From the NCBI GenBank assembly GCA_028690255.1, contig JAQVBP010000063.1, positions 1 through 9,506 of the forward strand: a stretch of 9,506 nt of DNA. Reading direction: 5' to 3'. This stretch comes from Methanosarcinaceae archaeon (GTDB lineage Archaea > Halobacteriota > Methanosarcinia > Methanosarcinales > Methanosarcinaceae). A program made the position numbers and the translations under genes. Within the stretch, counting starts at the first letter, position 1. Each line of letters opens with the position of its first letter. A model generated the notes under the pieces. The model searched no databases and was not told the origin of the DNA. It was given only the letters and a program-made list of their open reading frames with translations. Shown here piece by piece: positions 1 through 5,828 of the stretch.

Positions 1-77
1 CCGGCGGGAAATAAAAAGAAGAAACTCGAACATGCTCTGGCCTTTTTTCTGCTGCTTTTCAACTTTACACGCCGGCC
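1..77 (+). repeat. Mosaic repeat, copy 1, alpha module (left edge cut by window)
   Basis: First of five copies of an alpha module also seen at 1770-1844, 2661-2739, 4099-4184 and 5601-5653. Full copies begin GGCCGGCGGGAAATAAA and end TTTACACGCCGGCC, so the ends are inverted repeats. The middle carries the shared string GCTCTGGCCTTTTTTCTGCT. Here the first two bases of the left arm lie outside the window and the right arm is at 70-77. Folded, the element would give one long imperfect hairpin. No coding capacity is apparent. Confidence 0.85.
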
Positions 78-117
78 GTTTTTCAATTTTTCAAATACAG
101 ACAAAAGGATTCGGGGG

Positions 118-158
118 TAGAGTGAAGTGGCCCGGTGACTGAAAAGATATATTTTAGA
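118..158 (+). repeat. Gamma module of the mosaic repeat, BRE/TATA-like
   Basis: This stretch follows alpha copy 1 and matches 1884-1925, 4018-4058, 5567-5605 and 5790-5828. Its core is GTGAAG, about 10 bases, then GAAAAGATATATTTT (GACGGAAAAAATATATTT in most copies). The purine-rich part followed by an A/T octamer resembles an archaeal BRE plus TATA box. The GTG at 135 that could open a longer reading frame into the ATPase lies inside this repeat, which argues against it as a start. Confidence 0.7.
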
Positions 159-186
159 AGATATCGAGGGGATTCGAAGACTCCGC

Positions 187-223
187 ATATCGGATTGCTC
201 AAAATAATGCCGATGCCGATACT
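187..223 (+). promoter_or_regulatory. Operator-like box 1, decayed copy of the Fic promoter region
   Basis: This 37-base block matches 2917-2953 at 33 of 37 positions and 2973-3009 less well. It has ATATCGGAT on the left and the tandem CCGATGCCGATACT on the right, so ATCGG/CCGAT sit in inverted orientation. Similarity runs on past the box: TACAAATC here stands where the Fic copy has the TATA box GATATAAATC. The block is therefore either a related operator or a remnant of a Fic-type promoter left upstream of the ATPase. No TATA box survives here. Confidence 0.5.
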
Positions 224-316
224 TACAAATCCAAAAAGAATTTTTCATCTCATCCATCAAATAATACTGGAGGTGATTCCCGGAAACTCATTCTCTTTTA
301 ATATTCATTTAAATAA

Positions 317-367
317 CTTTCATTATAATAACAATATAGATCTCAAAAATCGTTATTATAATGAAAG
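317..367. promoter_or_regulatory. Perfect 16-base inverted repeat upstream of the ATPase
   Basis: CTTTCATTATAATAAC at 317-332 is the exact reverse complement of GTTATTATAATGAAAG at 352-367, with a 19-base spacer. The right arm touches the TATA-like GATATAAAT at 367-375, so a dimeric regulator bound here could control the ATPase promoter. It could also form an RNA or cruciform hairpin, or be the remains of a small transposable element. The pairing is seen directly; the role is inferred. Confidence 0.6.
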
Positions 368-375
368 ATATAAAT
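367..375 (+). promoter_or_regulatory. Probable TATA box of the ATPase gene
   Basis: GATATAAAT lies about 28 bases (centre to start) before the ATG at 399, the usual TATA-to-transcription-start distance in archaea. That implies a leaderless or nearly leaderless mRNA, and no Shine-Dalgarno sequence precedes the ATG. The same string GATATAAAT serves as the likely TATA box of the Fic gene at 2954-2962. Confidence 0.45.
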
Positions 376-398
376 ACTCCAAGGGCAAATACTTCCCC

Positions 399-1685
399 AT
401 GAAGCAGATCATGAAGATGTGGAACCCCTGGTGGACAGAAGGCCGGGTCCCGGCTTCCAAAAAGAGGATCTTCCGACCTGAGACCCTTAAGAAAATCCTG
501 AAGCTTCTGGACATAAGGGAGGTTGTCTGCATAACGGGGGTCAGGAGGTGCGGGAAATCGACTGCTATGTACCAGGCAATCGACCGGTTGATCGGGAGAG
601 GGGTGAAGCCTGAAAATATCCTCTACTTCAACCTGGACGAACCTTTCGAGGAAAAAGGAATCGGACTGCTCGACCGCCTTTTTAACGAATATATCGAGCT
701 TCACCTGCCTAAGGGAAGGAAATACTTTTTTCTGGACGAAATCCAGAACATCGAAGGCTGGGAGCAGTGGGTCAAGAAGTTTTACGACCTTTACGGGGAA
801 GAAATCAAGTTCGTGCTCACTGGTTCAAACAGCACCATGCTTTCGGACAGGCTCGCAACCCTTCTGACAGGGAGGATGATCACGCAACATGTTTTTCCTC
901 TTTCTTTCAAGGAGTACCTGGAATTTGCTGGTTTCGAGCTAAAAGACGCGGACATCCAGAGAAACGAGATCCTGCACCACTTCAACAAATACCTCTTCAA
1001 AGGGGGTTTTCCCGAAGTTGTCCTGGAAGAAGATAAGGATATCAACCACCTGCGGCTTGGTGAATACTTCAACAGTATCCTGCTAAGGGACATCGTGGCA
1101 GGCAAAAAGATTCGAGAAAGTGCAAAACTGATCGAGCTTGCAAATTATTCACTCTCAAACGTCTCCACACTTCTGAGTTATTCAAAGATTTCAACGGCCA
1201 CGGGGCTTTCCGTCAACGGACTGAAAGAGTACCTGCTCTATCTGGAACAGGCCTACCTCATCTACCAGCTGAACTTCTTTTCATATTCGGTAAAAAATTC
1301 GATATCAATCAAAATGCCCAGGAAAATCTATTGCATCGATAACGGCCTTCGGAATTCAGTGGCGTTTACCTTCTCGGCCGATGAGGGCCGGCTTGCAGAA
1401 AACCTTGCTTTTGTAGAGTTAAAACGACGCAAAGTGGAATTTTTTTACTGGAAAGAAAAAGGAGAAGTGGATTTTGTCATAAAGCACAGGGACGGTACAC
1501 TCACTGGAATAAACTGCACCTATACCGATCAGGTAAGAGCCGGAGAAATCAGGGCTCTGCTGGAATTCAAAGAGCATTTCGGAGAAAAAATATCGAGGCT
1601 TGTTTTGCTCACTAAAAATCTGGAAAAAGAAGAAGCCGGGATTATCTATATTCCCCTCTGGAAATGGGTTCTGAAAATCGAATGA
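399..1685 (+). CDS. AAA-family ATPase with C-terminal DUF4143 domain
   Basis: A 428-residue protein of the AAA_14/DUF4143 type, P-loop ATPases common in archaeal accessory regions whose cellular role is mostly unknown. The Walker A motif is GVRRCGKS at residues 47-54. Walker B is YFFLDEIQN at 109-117, with D113 and E114. A sensor-like TGSN is at 141-144. The C-terminal domain (about 230-428) has the family's conserved helices and a PD-(D/E)xK-like strand GEVDFV with D358. The lysine expected on the next strand is absent (INCTYT at 371-376), so nuclease activity is doubtful. I chose the ATG at 399. The frame is open back to 135, but that part overlaps repeat and operator sequence and reads like translated noncoding DNA. 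ATGs at 411 and 417 are alternatives. The gene stands alone between repeat copies 1 and 2. Confidence 0.9.
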   Translation: MKQIMKMWNPWWTEGRVPASKKRIFRPETLKKILKLLDIREVVCITGVRRCGKSTAMYQAIDRLIGRGVKPENILYFNLDEPFEEKGIGLLDRLFNEYIELHLPKGRKYFFLDEIQNIEGWEQWVKKFYDLYGEEIKFVLTGSNSTMLSDRLATLLTGRMITQHVFPLSFKEYLEFAGFELKDADIQRNEILHHFNKYLFKGGFPEVVLEEDKDINHLRLGEYFNSILLRDIVAGKKIRESAKLIELANYSLSNVSTLLSYSKISTATGLSVNGLKEYLLYLEQAYLIYQLNFFSYSVKNSISIKMPRKIYCIDNGLRNSVAFTFSADEGRLAENLAFVELKRRKVEFFYWKEKGEVDFVIKHRDGTLTGINCTYTDQVRAGEIRALLEFKEHFGEKISRLVLLTKNLEKEEAGIIYIPLWKWVLKIE

Positions 1686-1719
1686 CGGATTTCCCGAATT
1701 CTTTAAAGAAATGCCAGGC

Positions 1720-1727
1720 TTTTTTTT
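1720..1727 (+). terminator. T-run after the ATPase gene
   Basis: Eight consecutive T residues begin 35 bases after the stop codon. Archaeal RNA polymerase commonly ends transcription at such T-rich stretches. There is only a weak GGC/GCC pairing around it, so no hairpin is claimed. Confidence 0.5.
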
Positions 1728-1769
1728 GCCGGCCGATGAAAAAGTGTCGATGAAATCAAAAACCAGTCC

Positions 1770-1925
1770 CACAGGGAATTAACAGAGGGAGCTAAAAGTC
1801 GCTCTGACCTTTTCCCGACTGCTTCTTAACTTTACACGCCGGCCGTATTCCTATTTCTCGAATCCAGAAAAAGGTTTCGGGGGGAGAGTGAAGTAAGCCG
1901 ACGACGGAAAAAATATATTTTGAGA
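1770..1925 (+). repeat. Mosaic repeat, copy 2 (diverged alpha, then gamma)
   Basis: The alpha part (about 1770-1844) keeps GGGAATTAACAGAGG, the CTGCTTCTTAACTTTACACG stretch and the right arm CGCCGGCC at 1837-1844, but the left arm is lost. After a link similar to copy 1 (AAAGGTTTCGGGGGGAGAG against AAAGGATTCGGGGGTAGAG), gamma follows at 1884-1925 with GACGGAAAAAATATATTTT. It separates the ATPase from the hicAB unit. The remaining bases to 2089 hold no gene I can support. Confidence 0.75.
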
Positions 1926-2059
1926 GCATTGGACCGGATTAAATATCTCGCTTTTCTTTCGCTGTCTTCCGGCCTCTTTTCCTGTTTTACAGGATGGAAG
2001 GCCAGAATACAAAAAAACTAAGCTGCCTGAAGTTTGAAATCCCTGCTTTGGGCTACTGG

Positions 2060-2065
2060 AAAAAA
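2060..2065 (-). terminator. Possible 3' end signal of hicAB
   Basis: On the minus strand this is a run of six T about 25 bases after the hicB stop; a second run of seven T follows near 2010-2016. Both fit T-rich archaeal termination, but evidence is weak. Confidence 0.3.
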
Positions 2066-2089
2066 GATATGGTGAAATTTGTTTACAGT

Positions 2090-2332
2090 TTATGCTGCTT
2101 TGGATGTTGTAGGTGATTCTCCAGAAATTGCCACGTACTCTGCAAATGATTCAGATTCAGGAACAGGTAAATTATCCTCCAGTAATCCCTGTACATGCAT
2201 TTCAATAGCTTCATAAATGTTTTTTTCCACCTCATTTCGAGTGGTACCAGTGGCCACACAACCCGGTAAATCAGGCGAATAGGCTGAATAGTTGTTGTTT
2301 ACTTTCTCGATTACAACAAGGAAACGATACAT
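2090..2332 (-). CDS. hicB: HicB-family antitoxin
   Basis: An 80-residue protein with the HicB/UPF0150 core. It begins MYRFLVVIEK, continues with the hallmark YSAYSPDLPGCVATG (about residues 15-29), and then a helix TRNEVEKNIYEAIEMHV. HicB proteins bind and neutralise the HicA mRNA-cleaving toxin. The chain ends soon after the core, with no ribbon-helix-helix or helix-turn-helix tail, so it probably lacks the DNA-binding part many HicB antitoxins use for autoregulation. It is the second gene of the pair. GGAG in the last codons of ancestral hicA is spaced for its ATG, and only two bases separated the intact genes. Because hicA is now frameshifted, hicB may be translated less efficiently or serve only as a solitary antitoxin. 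Confidence 0.88.
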   Translation of the reverse strand: MYRFLVVIEKVNNNYSAYSPDLPGCVATGTTRNEVEKNIYEAIEMHVQGLLEDNLPVPESESFAEYVAISGESPTTSKAA

Positions 2333-2334
2333 CT

Positions 2335-2528
2335 TTATTTCTCCATCTTTAATTGTGCTTGCTTTAATATGTATTCAATGTCCCCGGTGCAAGATCGTGT
2401 CCAGAATGAGCCGCGATTGTTACCCTGCCTGGTTTGTCTGGATGCTTGTATTGCTGATGGATGCCTTTCGTAGCAACAAGATACCAGCCATCAGCTTTTA
2501 ATATTATTATAAGTTCGCGTACTTTCAT
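2335..2528 (-). pseudogene. hicA: HicA-family toxin, frameshifted near its C-terminus
   Basis: HicA toxins are small RNA-cleaving proteins with a double-stranded-RNA-binding-like fold. This frame starts at the ATG at 2528 (MKVRELIIILKADGWYLVAT) and keeps the conserved region KGIHQQYKHP with the catalytic-type histidine, then VTIAAHSGHDLAPGTLNT. It then reads TAT TAA and stops at 2364 after 54 residues. One base away the expected family ending LKQAQLKMEK is present and stops at 2335, two bases before hicB. Restoring one base near 2367-2370 gives a normal 64-residue HicA. The final helix is thus lost. Either the toxin is inactivated or there is a sequencing error. A longer upstream frame to 2645 enters repeat DNA and is not real. 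Confidence 0.88.
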
Positions 2529-2551
2529 TTTAATCCATCTTTGGTCTTCAA

Positions 2552-2562
2552 GGATATTTAAA
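2552..2562 (-). promoter_or_regulatory. Probable TATA box of hicAB
   Basis: Minus-strand TTTAAATATCC lies about 29 bases before the hicA ATG, placing the transcription start at or next to the start codon. No Shine-Dalgarno sequence precedes that ATG, so a leaderless mRNA fits. Confidence 0.4.
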
Positions 2563-2645
2563 CATAATTGTGTTTTTTCAAATTTTCCCGGTCTGCTTTT
2601 TTCCGTTTCTCTGCTGAGGAAGCCAGACCTGCCCTTATCTTCCAC

Positions 2646-2882
2646 TTTTCATTGGATTCAGGCCGGCGGGAAATAAACAGAGGAAGCTCGAACCTGCTCT
2701 GGCCTTTTTTCTGCTGCTTCTCAACTTTACACGCCGGCCGTTTTTCGATCACTCAGCTTTACAAAATTCTCAGTCCGCTTGAGCGAAGCGAAACGGACCC
2801 CGTGCTGTTGCACTTGCAGTACAACTCCAAGGAAATCTTCGATTTACTGTGATCCCGAAGCGGAACTCGGGAAGCGGAACTT
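2646..2882 (+). repeat. Mosaic repeat, copy 3 (alpha plus beta)
   Basis: A lead-in CTTTTCATTGGATTC, shared with copy 4, precedes a complete alpha module with perfect arms GGCCGGCG (2661-2668) and CGCCGGCC (2732-2739). The beta module follows (about 2767-2882), built of short palindromes: GTCCG...CGGAC around CGCTTGAGCGAAGCG, AAATCTTCGATTT, and CCCGA...TCGGG. Beta recurs near 4207-4322, 5458-5556 and 5678-5788. No clear gamma module follows this copy. It separates hicAB from fic. Confidence 0.85.
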
Positions 2883-2916
2883 GGGACGTGCAAATTGGGT
2901 AGTAAAGAAATTTCTA

Positions 2917-3009
2917 ATATCGGATAACTCAAAATTATGCCGATACCGATACTGATATAAATCATGTAACCTATATCGGATATGTTGAATTATGGCCGAT
3001 ACCGATACT
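2917..3009 (+). promoter_or_regulatory. Fic promoter: two operator-like boxes around a TATA box
   Basis: Two 37-base boxes (2917-2953 and 2973-3009, 29 of 37 identical) share ATATCGGATA on the left and CCGATACCGATACT on the right, giving inverted ATCGG/CCGAT half-sites. The TATA-like GATATAAAT (2954-2962) begins right after the first box, and the Fic ATG (2992) lies inside the second. A protein bound to both would block transcription and the start codon, which fits autoregulation, perhaps by the C-terminal domain of Fic itself. That last step is inference. Confidence 0.55.
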
Positions 3010-3924
3010 ACCCTGATCCAGAAAGAACTTCTTGCACGTATAGATGAAAAAATGAAACGTTTCAACGCCATGCGCCCCCTTCCGGCGGATGCCCAGGGAA
3101 AACTGCATGAAGAGATGAGGCTGGTGCACACCTATCACTCCAATGCGATAGAAGGGAACACTCTCACACTTTCAGAAACAAAACTCGTTTTGGAAGAGGG
3201 CCTGACCATAGGAGGAAAATCGGTACGTGAGCACCTTGAAGCGAGTAATAATGCAAAAGCTTTCGACCGGATAGAAGAACTCGCAAAGAAAAAAAAGGCG
3301 ATAAACCATGTTACAATTCAGGAGATTCACGAAATCGTAACCAGGGGCATACTTGAAGATGCCGGGAGATATCGGACAAAAAATGTGAGGATAACCGGTG
3401 CTATAAAAGCTCCACCTGATTGGTCAAAAATCTTACAGTCAATGGATGAACTGATTGAGAATATAGCTGAAGACGAAAAGCACCCCATTGAAACCGTTTC
3501 ATTTCTACATCATAGTTTTGTTGAAATCCATCCTTTCATCGACGGGAATGGCAGGGTTGCCAGGCTCCTTACAAACCTGTATTTGATTTCAAAAAGTTAT
3601 CCGGCCATAGTGCTCAAAAAAGAAGACAGACAAAAATACTACAGGACTCTGAGAACCGCAGATTCCGGGAATCTGGAACCGTTTGCCAATTTCATTGCAA
3701 AAGCCGTGGATGAAAGCCTGACACTTTACCTTTCCATATTCGGAGGCCTTGATGAACTGCGGCCCCTCAAAGAACTTGTCGGTGAAATTCCTTATTCTCA
3801 GGAATACCTAAGCCTGCGGGCAAGGCAGGGGCTTCTGGATGCGGTAAAAATAGGGAAAACATGGCATAGTTCAAAAAGGGCTATTGAACAATATATGTCC
3901 GAACATGGAAAAAAGGATATTTGA
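2992..3924 (+). CDS. Class II Fic-domain protein, probable adenylyltransferase (AMPylator)
   Basis: A 310-residue Fic protein. These enzymes usually transfer AMP from ATP to a hydroxyl on a target protein. The catalytic loop HPFIDGNGRVAR is intact at residues 180-191, with the essential H180. The autoinhibitory motif (S/T)xxxE(G/N) appears as SNAIEG at 50-55, before the Fic core, so it belongs to class II and E54 should block the ATP gamma-phosphate site. GRYRTKNVRITG at 125-136 fits the target-binding flap. The C-terminal part (about 265-303, EIPYSQEYLSLRARQGLL) resembles an excisionase/MerR-like helix-turn-helix. The start has no Shine-Dalgarno sequence and lies about 30 bases after the TATA box, so translation is probably leaderless. 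It stands alone between repeat copies 3 and 4. Its target is unknown. Confidence 0.92.
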   Translation: MADTDTTLIQKELLARIDEKMKRFNAMRPLPADAQGKLHEEMRLVHTYHSNAIEGNTLTLSETKLVLEEGLTIGGKSVREHLEASNNAKAFDRIEELAKKKKAINHVTIQEIHEIVTRGILEDAGRYRTKNVRITGAIKAPPDWSKILQSMDELIENIAEDEKHPIETVSFLHHSFVEIHPFIDGNGRVARLLTNLYLISKSYPAIVLKKEDRQKYYRTLRTADSGNLEPFANFIAKAVDESLTLYLSIFGGLDELRPLKELVGEIPYSQEYLSLRARQGLLDAVKIGKTWHSSKRAIEQYMSEHGKKDI

Positions 3925-3973
3925 TTTCACTTTCCCGTTTTCTGATTATTTCAGTTCTCCACCGAAGGAACCG

Positions 3974-3996
3974 GGCCTGTCAAAGGCCACTTTTCA
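3974..3996 (+). terminator. Hairpin after fic
   Basis: GGCCT (3974-3978) pairs with AGGCC (3984-3988) across a five-base loop, followed by a short T-rich tail (ACTTTTC), 50 bases after the fic stop. The preceding CAGTTCTCCACCGA recurs near 6016, so this tail may itself be repeat-derived. Confidence 0.4.
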
Positions 3997-4017
3997 ATGT
4001 TTAAAGGTTAACGGGGA

Positions 4018-4350
4018 AAGTGAAGGGGGTCGACGACGGAAAAAATATATTTAGGCAGCTATTGGCTAGAGCTTTTCTTTCACTTTTCATTGGATTCGGG
4101 CCGGCGGGAAATAAACAGAAAACAGAAGAAGCTCGAATCTGCTCTGGCCTTTTTTCTGCTGCTTCCCAACTTTACACGCCGGCCTTTTTTTGATCATTCA
4201 GATTCTAAAAAACTCTCAGTCCGCTTGATCGAAGCTAAACGGGGGTTTCCGTTCTGTTGCGATTTCATCGCAATTCCCAGTAAATCTTCGATTTACTGTG
4301 ATCCCGAAGCGGAACTCGGGTAGCGCAACTCGGGTAGCGCAACTCGGGAA
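4018..4350 (+). repeat. Mosaic repeat, copy 4 (gamma, alpha, beta)
   Basis: The order is gamma (4018-4058, with GACGGAAAAAATATATTT), alpha (4099-4184) with both arms GGCCGGCG/CGCCGGCC, and beta (about 4207-4322). Alpha carries a small internal duplication of AACAGAA compared with copy 3. The end of beta is extended by tandem GTAGCGCAACTCGG units around 4319-4348, a sign of local slippage. It separates fic from the flavoprotein gene, which point towards each other. Confidence 0.83.
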
Positions 4351-4423
4351 TTGAAAAGGCAGTAAGATCAGAGATACTATCAGGTGAGCATCCATTTTAG
4401 CATATCCGGCCCGCAGTATGCAG

Positions 4424-4431
4424 AAAAAAAA
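4424..4431 (-). terminator. T-run after the flavoprotein gene
   Basis: On the minus strand, eight consecutive T begin 22 bases past the stop codon, in the position expected for an archaeal T-run terminator. Confidence 0.5.
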
Positions 4432-4453
4432 TAAAGAATGATGTGAGCTGCGT

Positions 4454-5179
4454 TTATTGTTTCACCGGTGTTTCCAGACACTGCTGAAAGTACTGGTTTA
4501 CAATCTGCACGTACATTTCCCTTGGCATGAGTTCACGACTGACTATGTCAAGGGTTTTCTGAGACATCTTCTGTCCCTTTGCGAGTTGATGACCTGCCTC
4601 TTTTGCTGCCTCGAAAATATCGCCTATCGGCTCCCCCATCTCCAGCATTATAGGCATAGCTTCACCGTGAGGGCGCAGAAGGGCTCCTGCAAATTCAGCG
4701 GATGCATTCTTGCAAAAGGCTTTCATATATACAAGCATGGGGTCAAAATTATCCATTTCCCAAAAACCGCAGTTCGAAACCAGCACAAATTTTAGGGTCT
4801 TTGGCCCCCCACGCACGGGATGGCGACAGTGGTCGTCGCGCATTTCAAAAAAGGGTTCTACTCTGGGAAGCATCCTGTCAATCAGGTTTTTCATAGGACC
4901 TGTGACCCCATCCACATAAACCGGCGTAGCAAAGACAATAACATCAGCCTCATCGATTTTGGGATACAGCATGTTCATATCATCATTCTGGTAACATTTA
5001 CCTGGGGTCTTCAACCAGCAGTTAAACTCCCCTGTGCAGGGATTGATATTAAGTTTCCTTGTATAGAAGAGTTCTACCTCTGCCCCGGCCTCTTTCATCC
5101 CTTCAAGAAAGGGGTCCAATATCAGAGCCGTGTTGCTTTTATCCATTTTGGGACTGGAGTTTATTGCCAAAACTTTCAT
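4454..5179 (-). CDS. Flavodoxin-fold NAD(P)H-dependent FMN reductase-like protein (iron-sulfur flavoprotein relative)
   Basis: A 241-residue cytoplasmic protein of the NADPH-dependent FMN reductase/iron-sulfur flavoprotein superfamily. The N-terminal MKVLAINSSP followed by KSNTA is the FMN-phosphate-binding start, and FATPVYVDGVTGPMKNLIDR (about 84-103) is the second flavin-binding segment typical of the family. The cysteine region PCTGEFNCWLKTPGKC gives C48, C54 and C62. Position 51 is Glu where many relatives have Cys, so a complete CX2CX2C four-iron cluster site is lacking. The partner and substrate cannot be read from the sequence; redox or quinone/disulfide reduction is plausible. The start is well supported: GGAGGA sits eight bases before the ATG. 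It stands alone between repeat copies 4 and 5. Confidence 0.88.
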   Translation of the reverse strand: MKVLAINSSPKMDKSNTALILDPFLEGMKEAGAEVELFYTRKLNINPCTGEFNCWLKTPGKCYQNDDMNMLYPKIDEADVIVFATPVYVDGVTGPMKNLIDRMLPRVEPFFEMRDDHCRHPVRGGPKTLKFVLVSNCGFWEMDNFDPMLVYMKAFCKNASAEFAGALLRPHGEAMPIMLEMGEPIGDIFEAAKEAGHQLAKGQKMSQKTLDIVSRELMPREMYVQIVNQYFQQCLETPVKQ

Positions 5180-5199
5180 GTGTGATTTCCTCCAATATT

Positions 5200-5457
5200 C
5201 TTAATCCACTCTCAGTAAGAGAACAAATAAGGGAACAAGCTGATGTTTTATTGCATCAAACCACAATCATTATAGACTTCCCACATATGGGTTTATCTTG
5301 TGGATCTAACTGAAATGAAAAAAGCCCCCTTTTAAAATATCGCATCAAAATATAAATAATATACATATTATCTGGAACGATAAAAGTCTGACCCGATTGA
5401 ATCGAAGGGAATGACTTTCAGTTCACATGCATCAGGCCAATTATTTCATAAAATTCT
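5200..5457 (-). promoter_or_regulatory. Upstream region of the flavoprotein gene
   Basis: There is no gene here. A minus-strand TATA-like ATATTATTTATATT at 5349-5362 would start transcription near 5325 and give a leader of roughly 150 bases, which is ordinary for methanosarcinal genes. Within the leader are short inverted repeats: CTCT/AGAG at 5210-5223, TGATG/CATCA around 5241-5258, and CCACA/TGTGG around 5280-5303. A six-T run lies near 5319. They might be operator or RNA structures, but none matches a riboswitch class I know. Confidence 0.35.
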
Positions 5458-5828
5458 TAGCCTTCTTTGGCTAAGCGAAACGGACTCTGTGCTGTTGCGA
5501 TTTCCTTGCAACTAAAAGAAAAATCAATGATTTTTCCGGCCCTGAAGCGAAACTCGGAGAGAGAAGCAGCCCCCCAACCGAAAAAATATATTTTATCAGC
5601 TTTGAACCTGCTCTGGCCTTTCTGCTGCTGCTTCTCAACTTTACACGCCGGCCGTTTTTCGATTTCTCAGATTCTAAAAAATTCTCAGTCAGCTTGAGCG
5701 AAGCGAAACGGACACCGTGCTGTTGCACTTGCAGTACAACTCCAAGGAAATCTTTGATTTCCTGTGATCCCGAAGTGGAAATCGGGTAGTGAAGCGAGCC
5801 GATGACGGAAAAAATATATTTAATCAGA
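5458..5828 (+). repeat. Mosaic repeat, copy 5 (beta-gamma-alpha-beta-gamma)
   Basis: This is the most complex copy. A diverged beta (about 5458-5556) is followed by gamma (5567-5605), a left-truncated alpha (5601-5653, right arm CGCCGGCC at 5646-5653), a second and well-kept beta (about 5678-5788), and a second gamma (5790-5828). The doubled beta-gamma order suggests insertion of one repeat next to another, or unequal recombination. Apparent reading frames here on both strands are translated repeat, since they overlap modules shared with noncoding copies. Confidence 0.8.

Noticed and set aside
135..398. N-terminal extension of the ATPase from the GTG at 135
   Set aside because: It overlaps the dispersed gamma module and the Fic-like operator box, its translation is compositionally unlike the rest, and the ATG at 399 has a well-placed TATA box.
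2529..2645. N-terminal extension of hicA to 2645
   Set aside because: The added residues run towards repeat copy 3 and precede the normal HicA start MKVRELI; a TATA box lies inside the extension.
5467..5728. Reading frames on both strands in repeat copy 5, and the similar frame at 4090-4323
   Set aside because: They are translations of repeat modules that occur several times in noncoding DNA and show no protein motif.
1..5828. CRISPR array made by the regularly recurring repeats
   Set aside because: The copies are about 1-1.7 kb apart with genes between them, vary in module content, and there are no short uniform spacers or cas genes.
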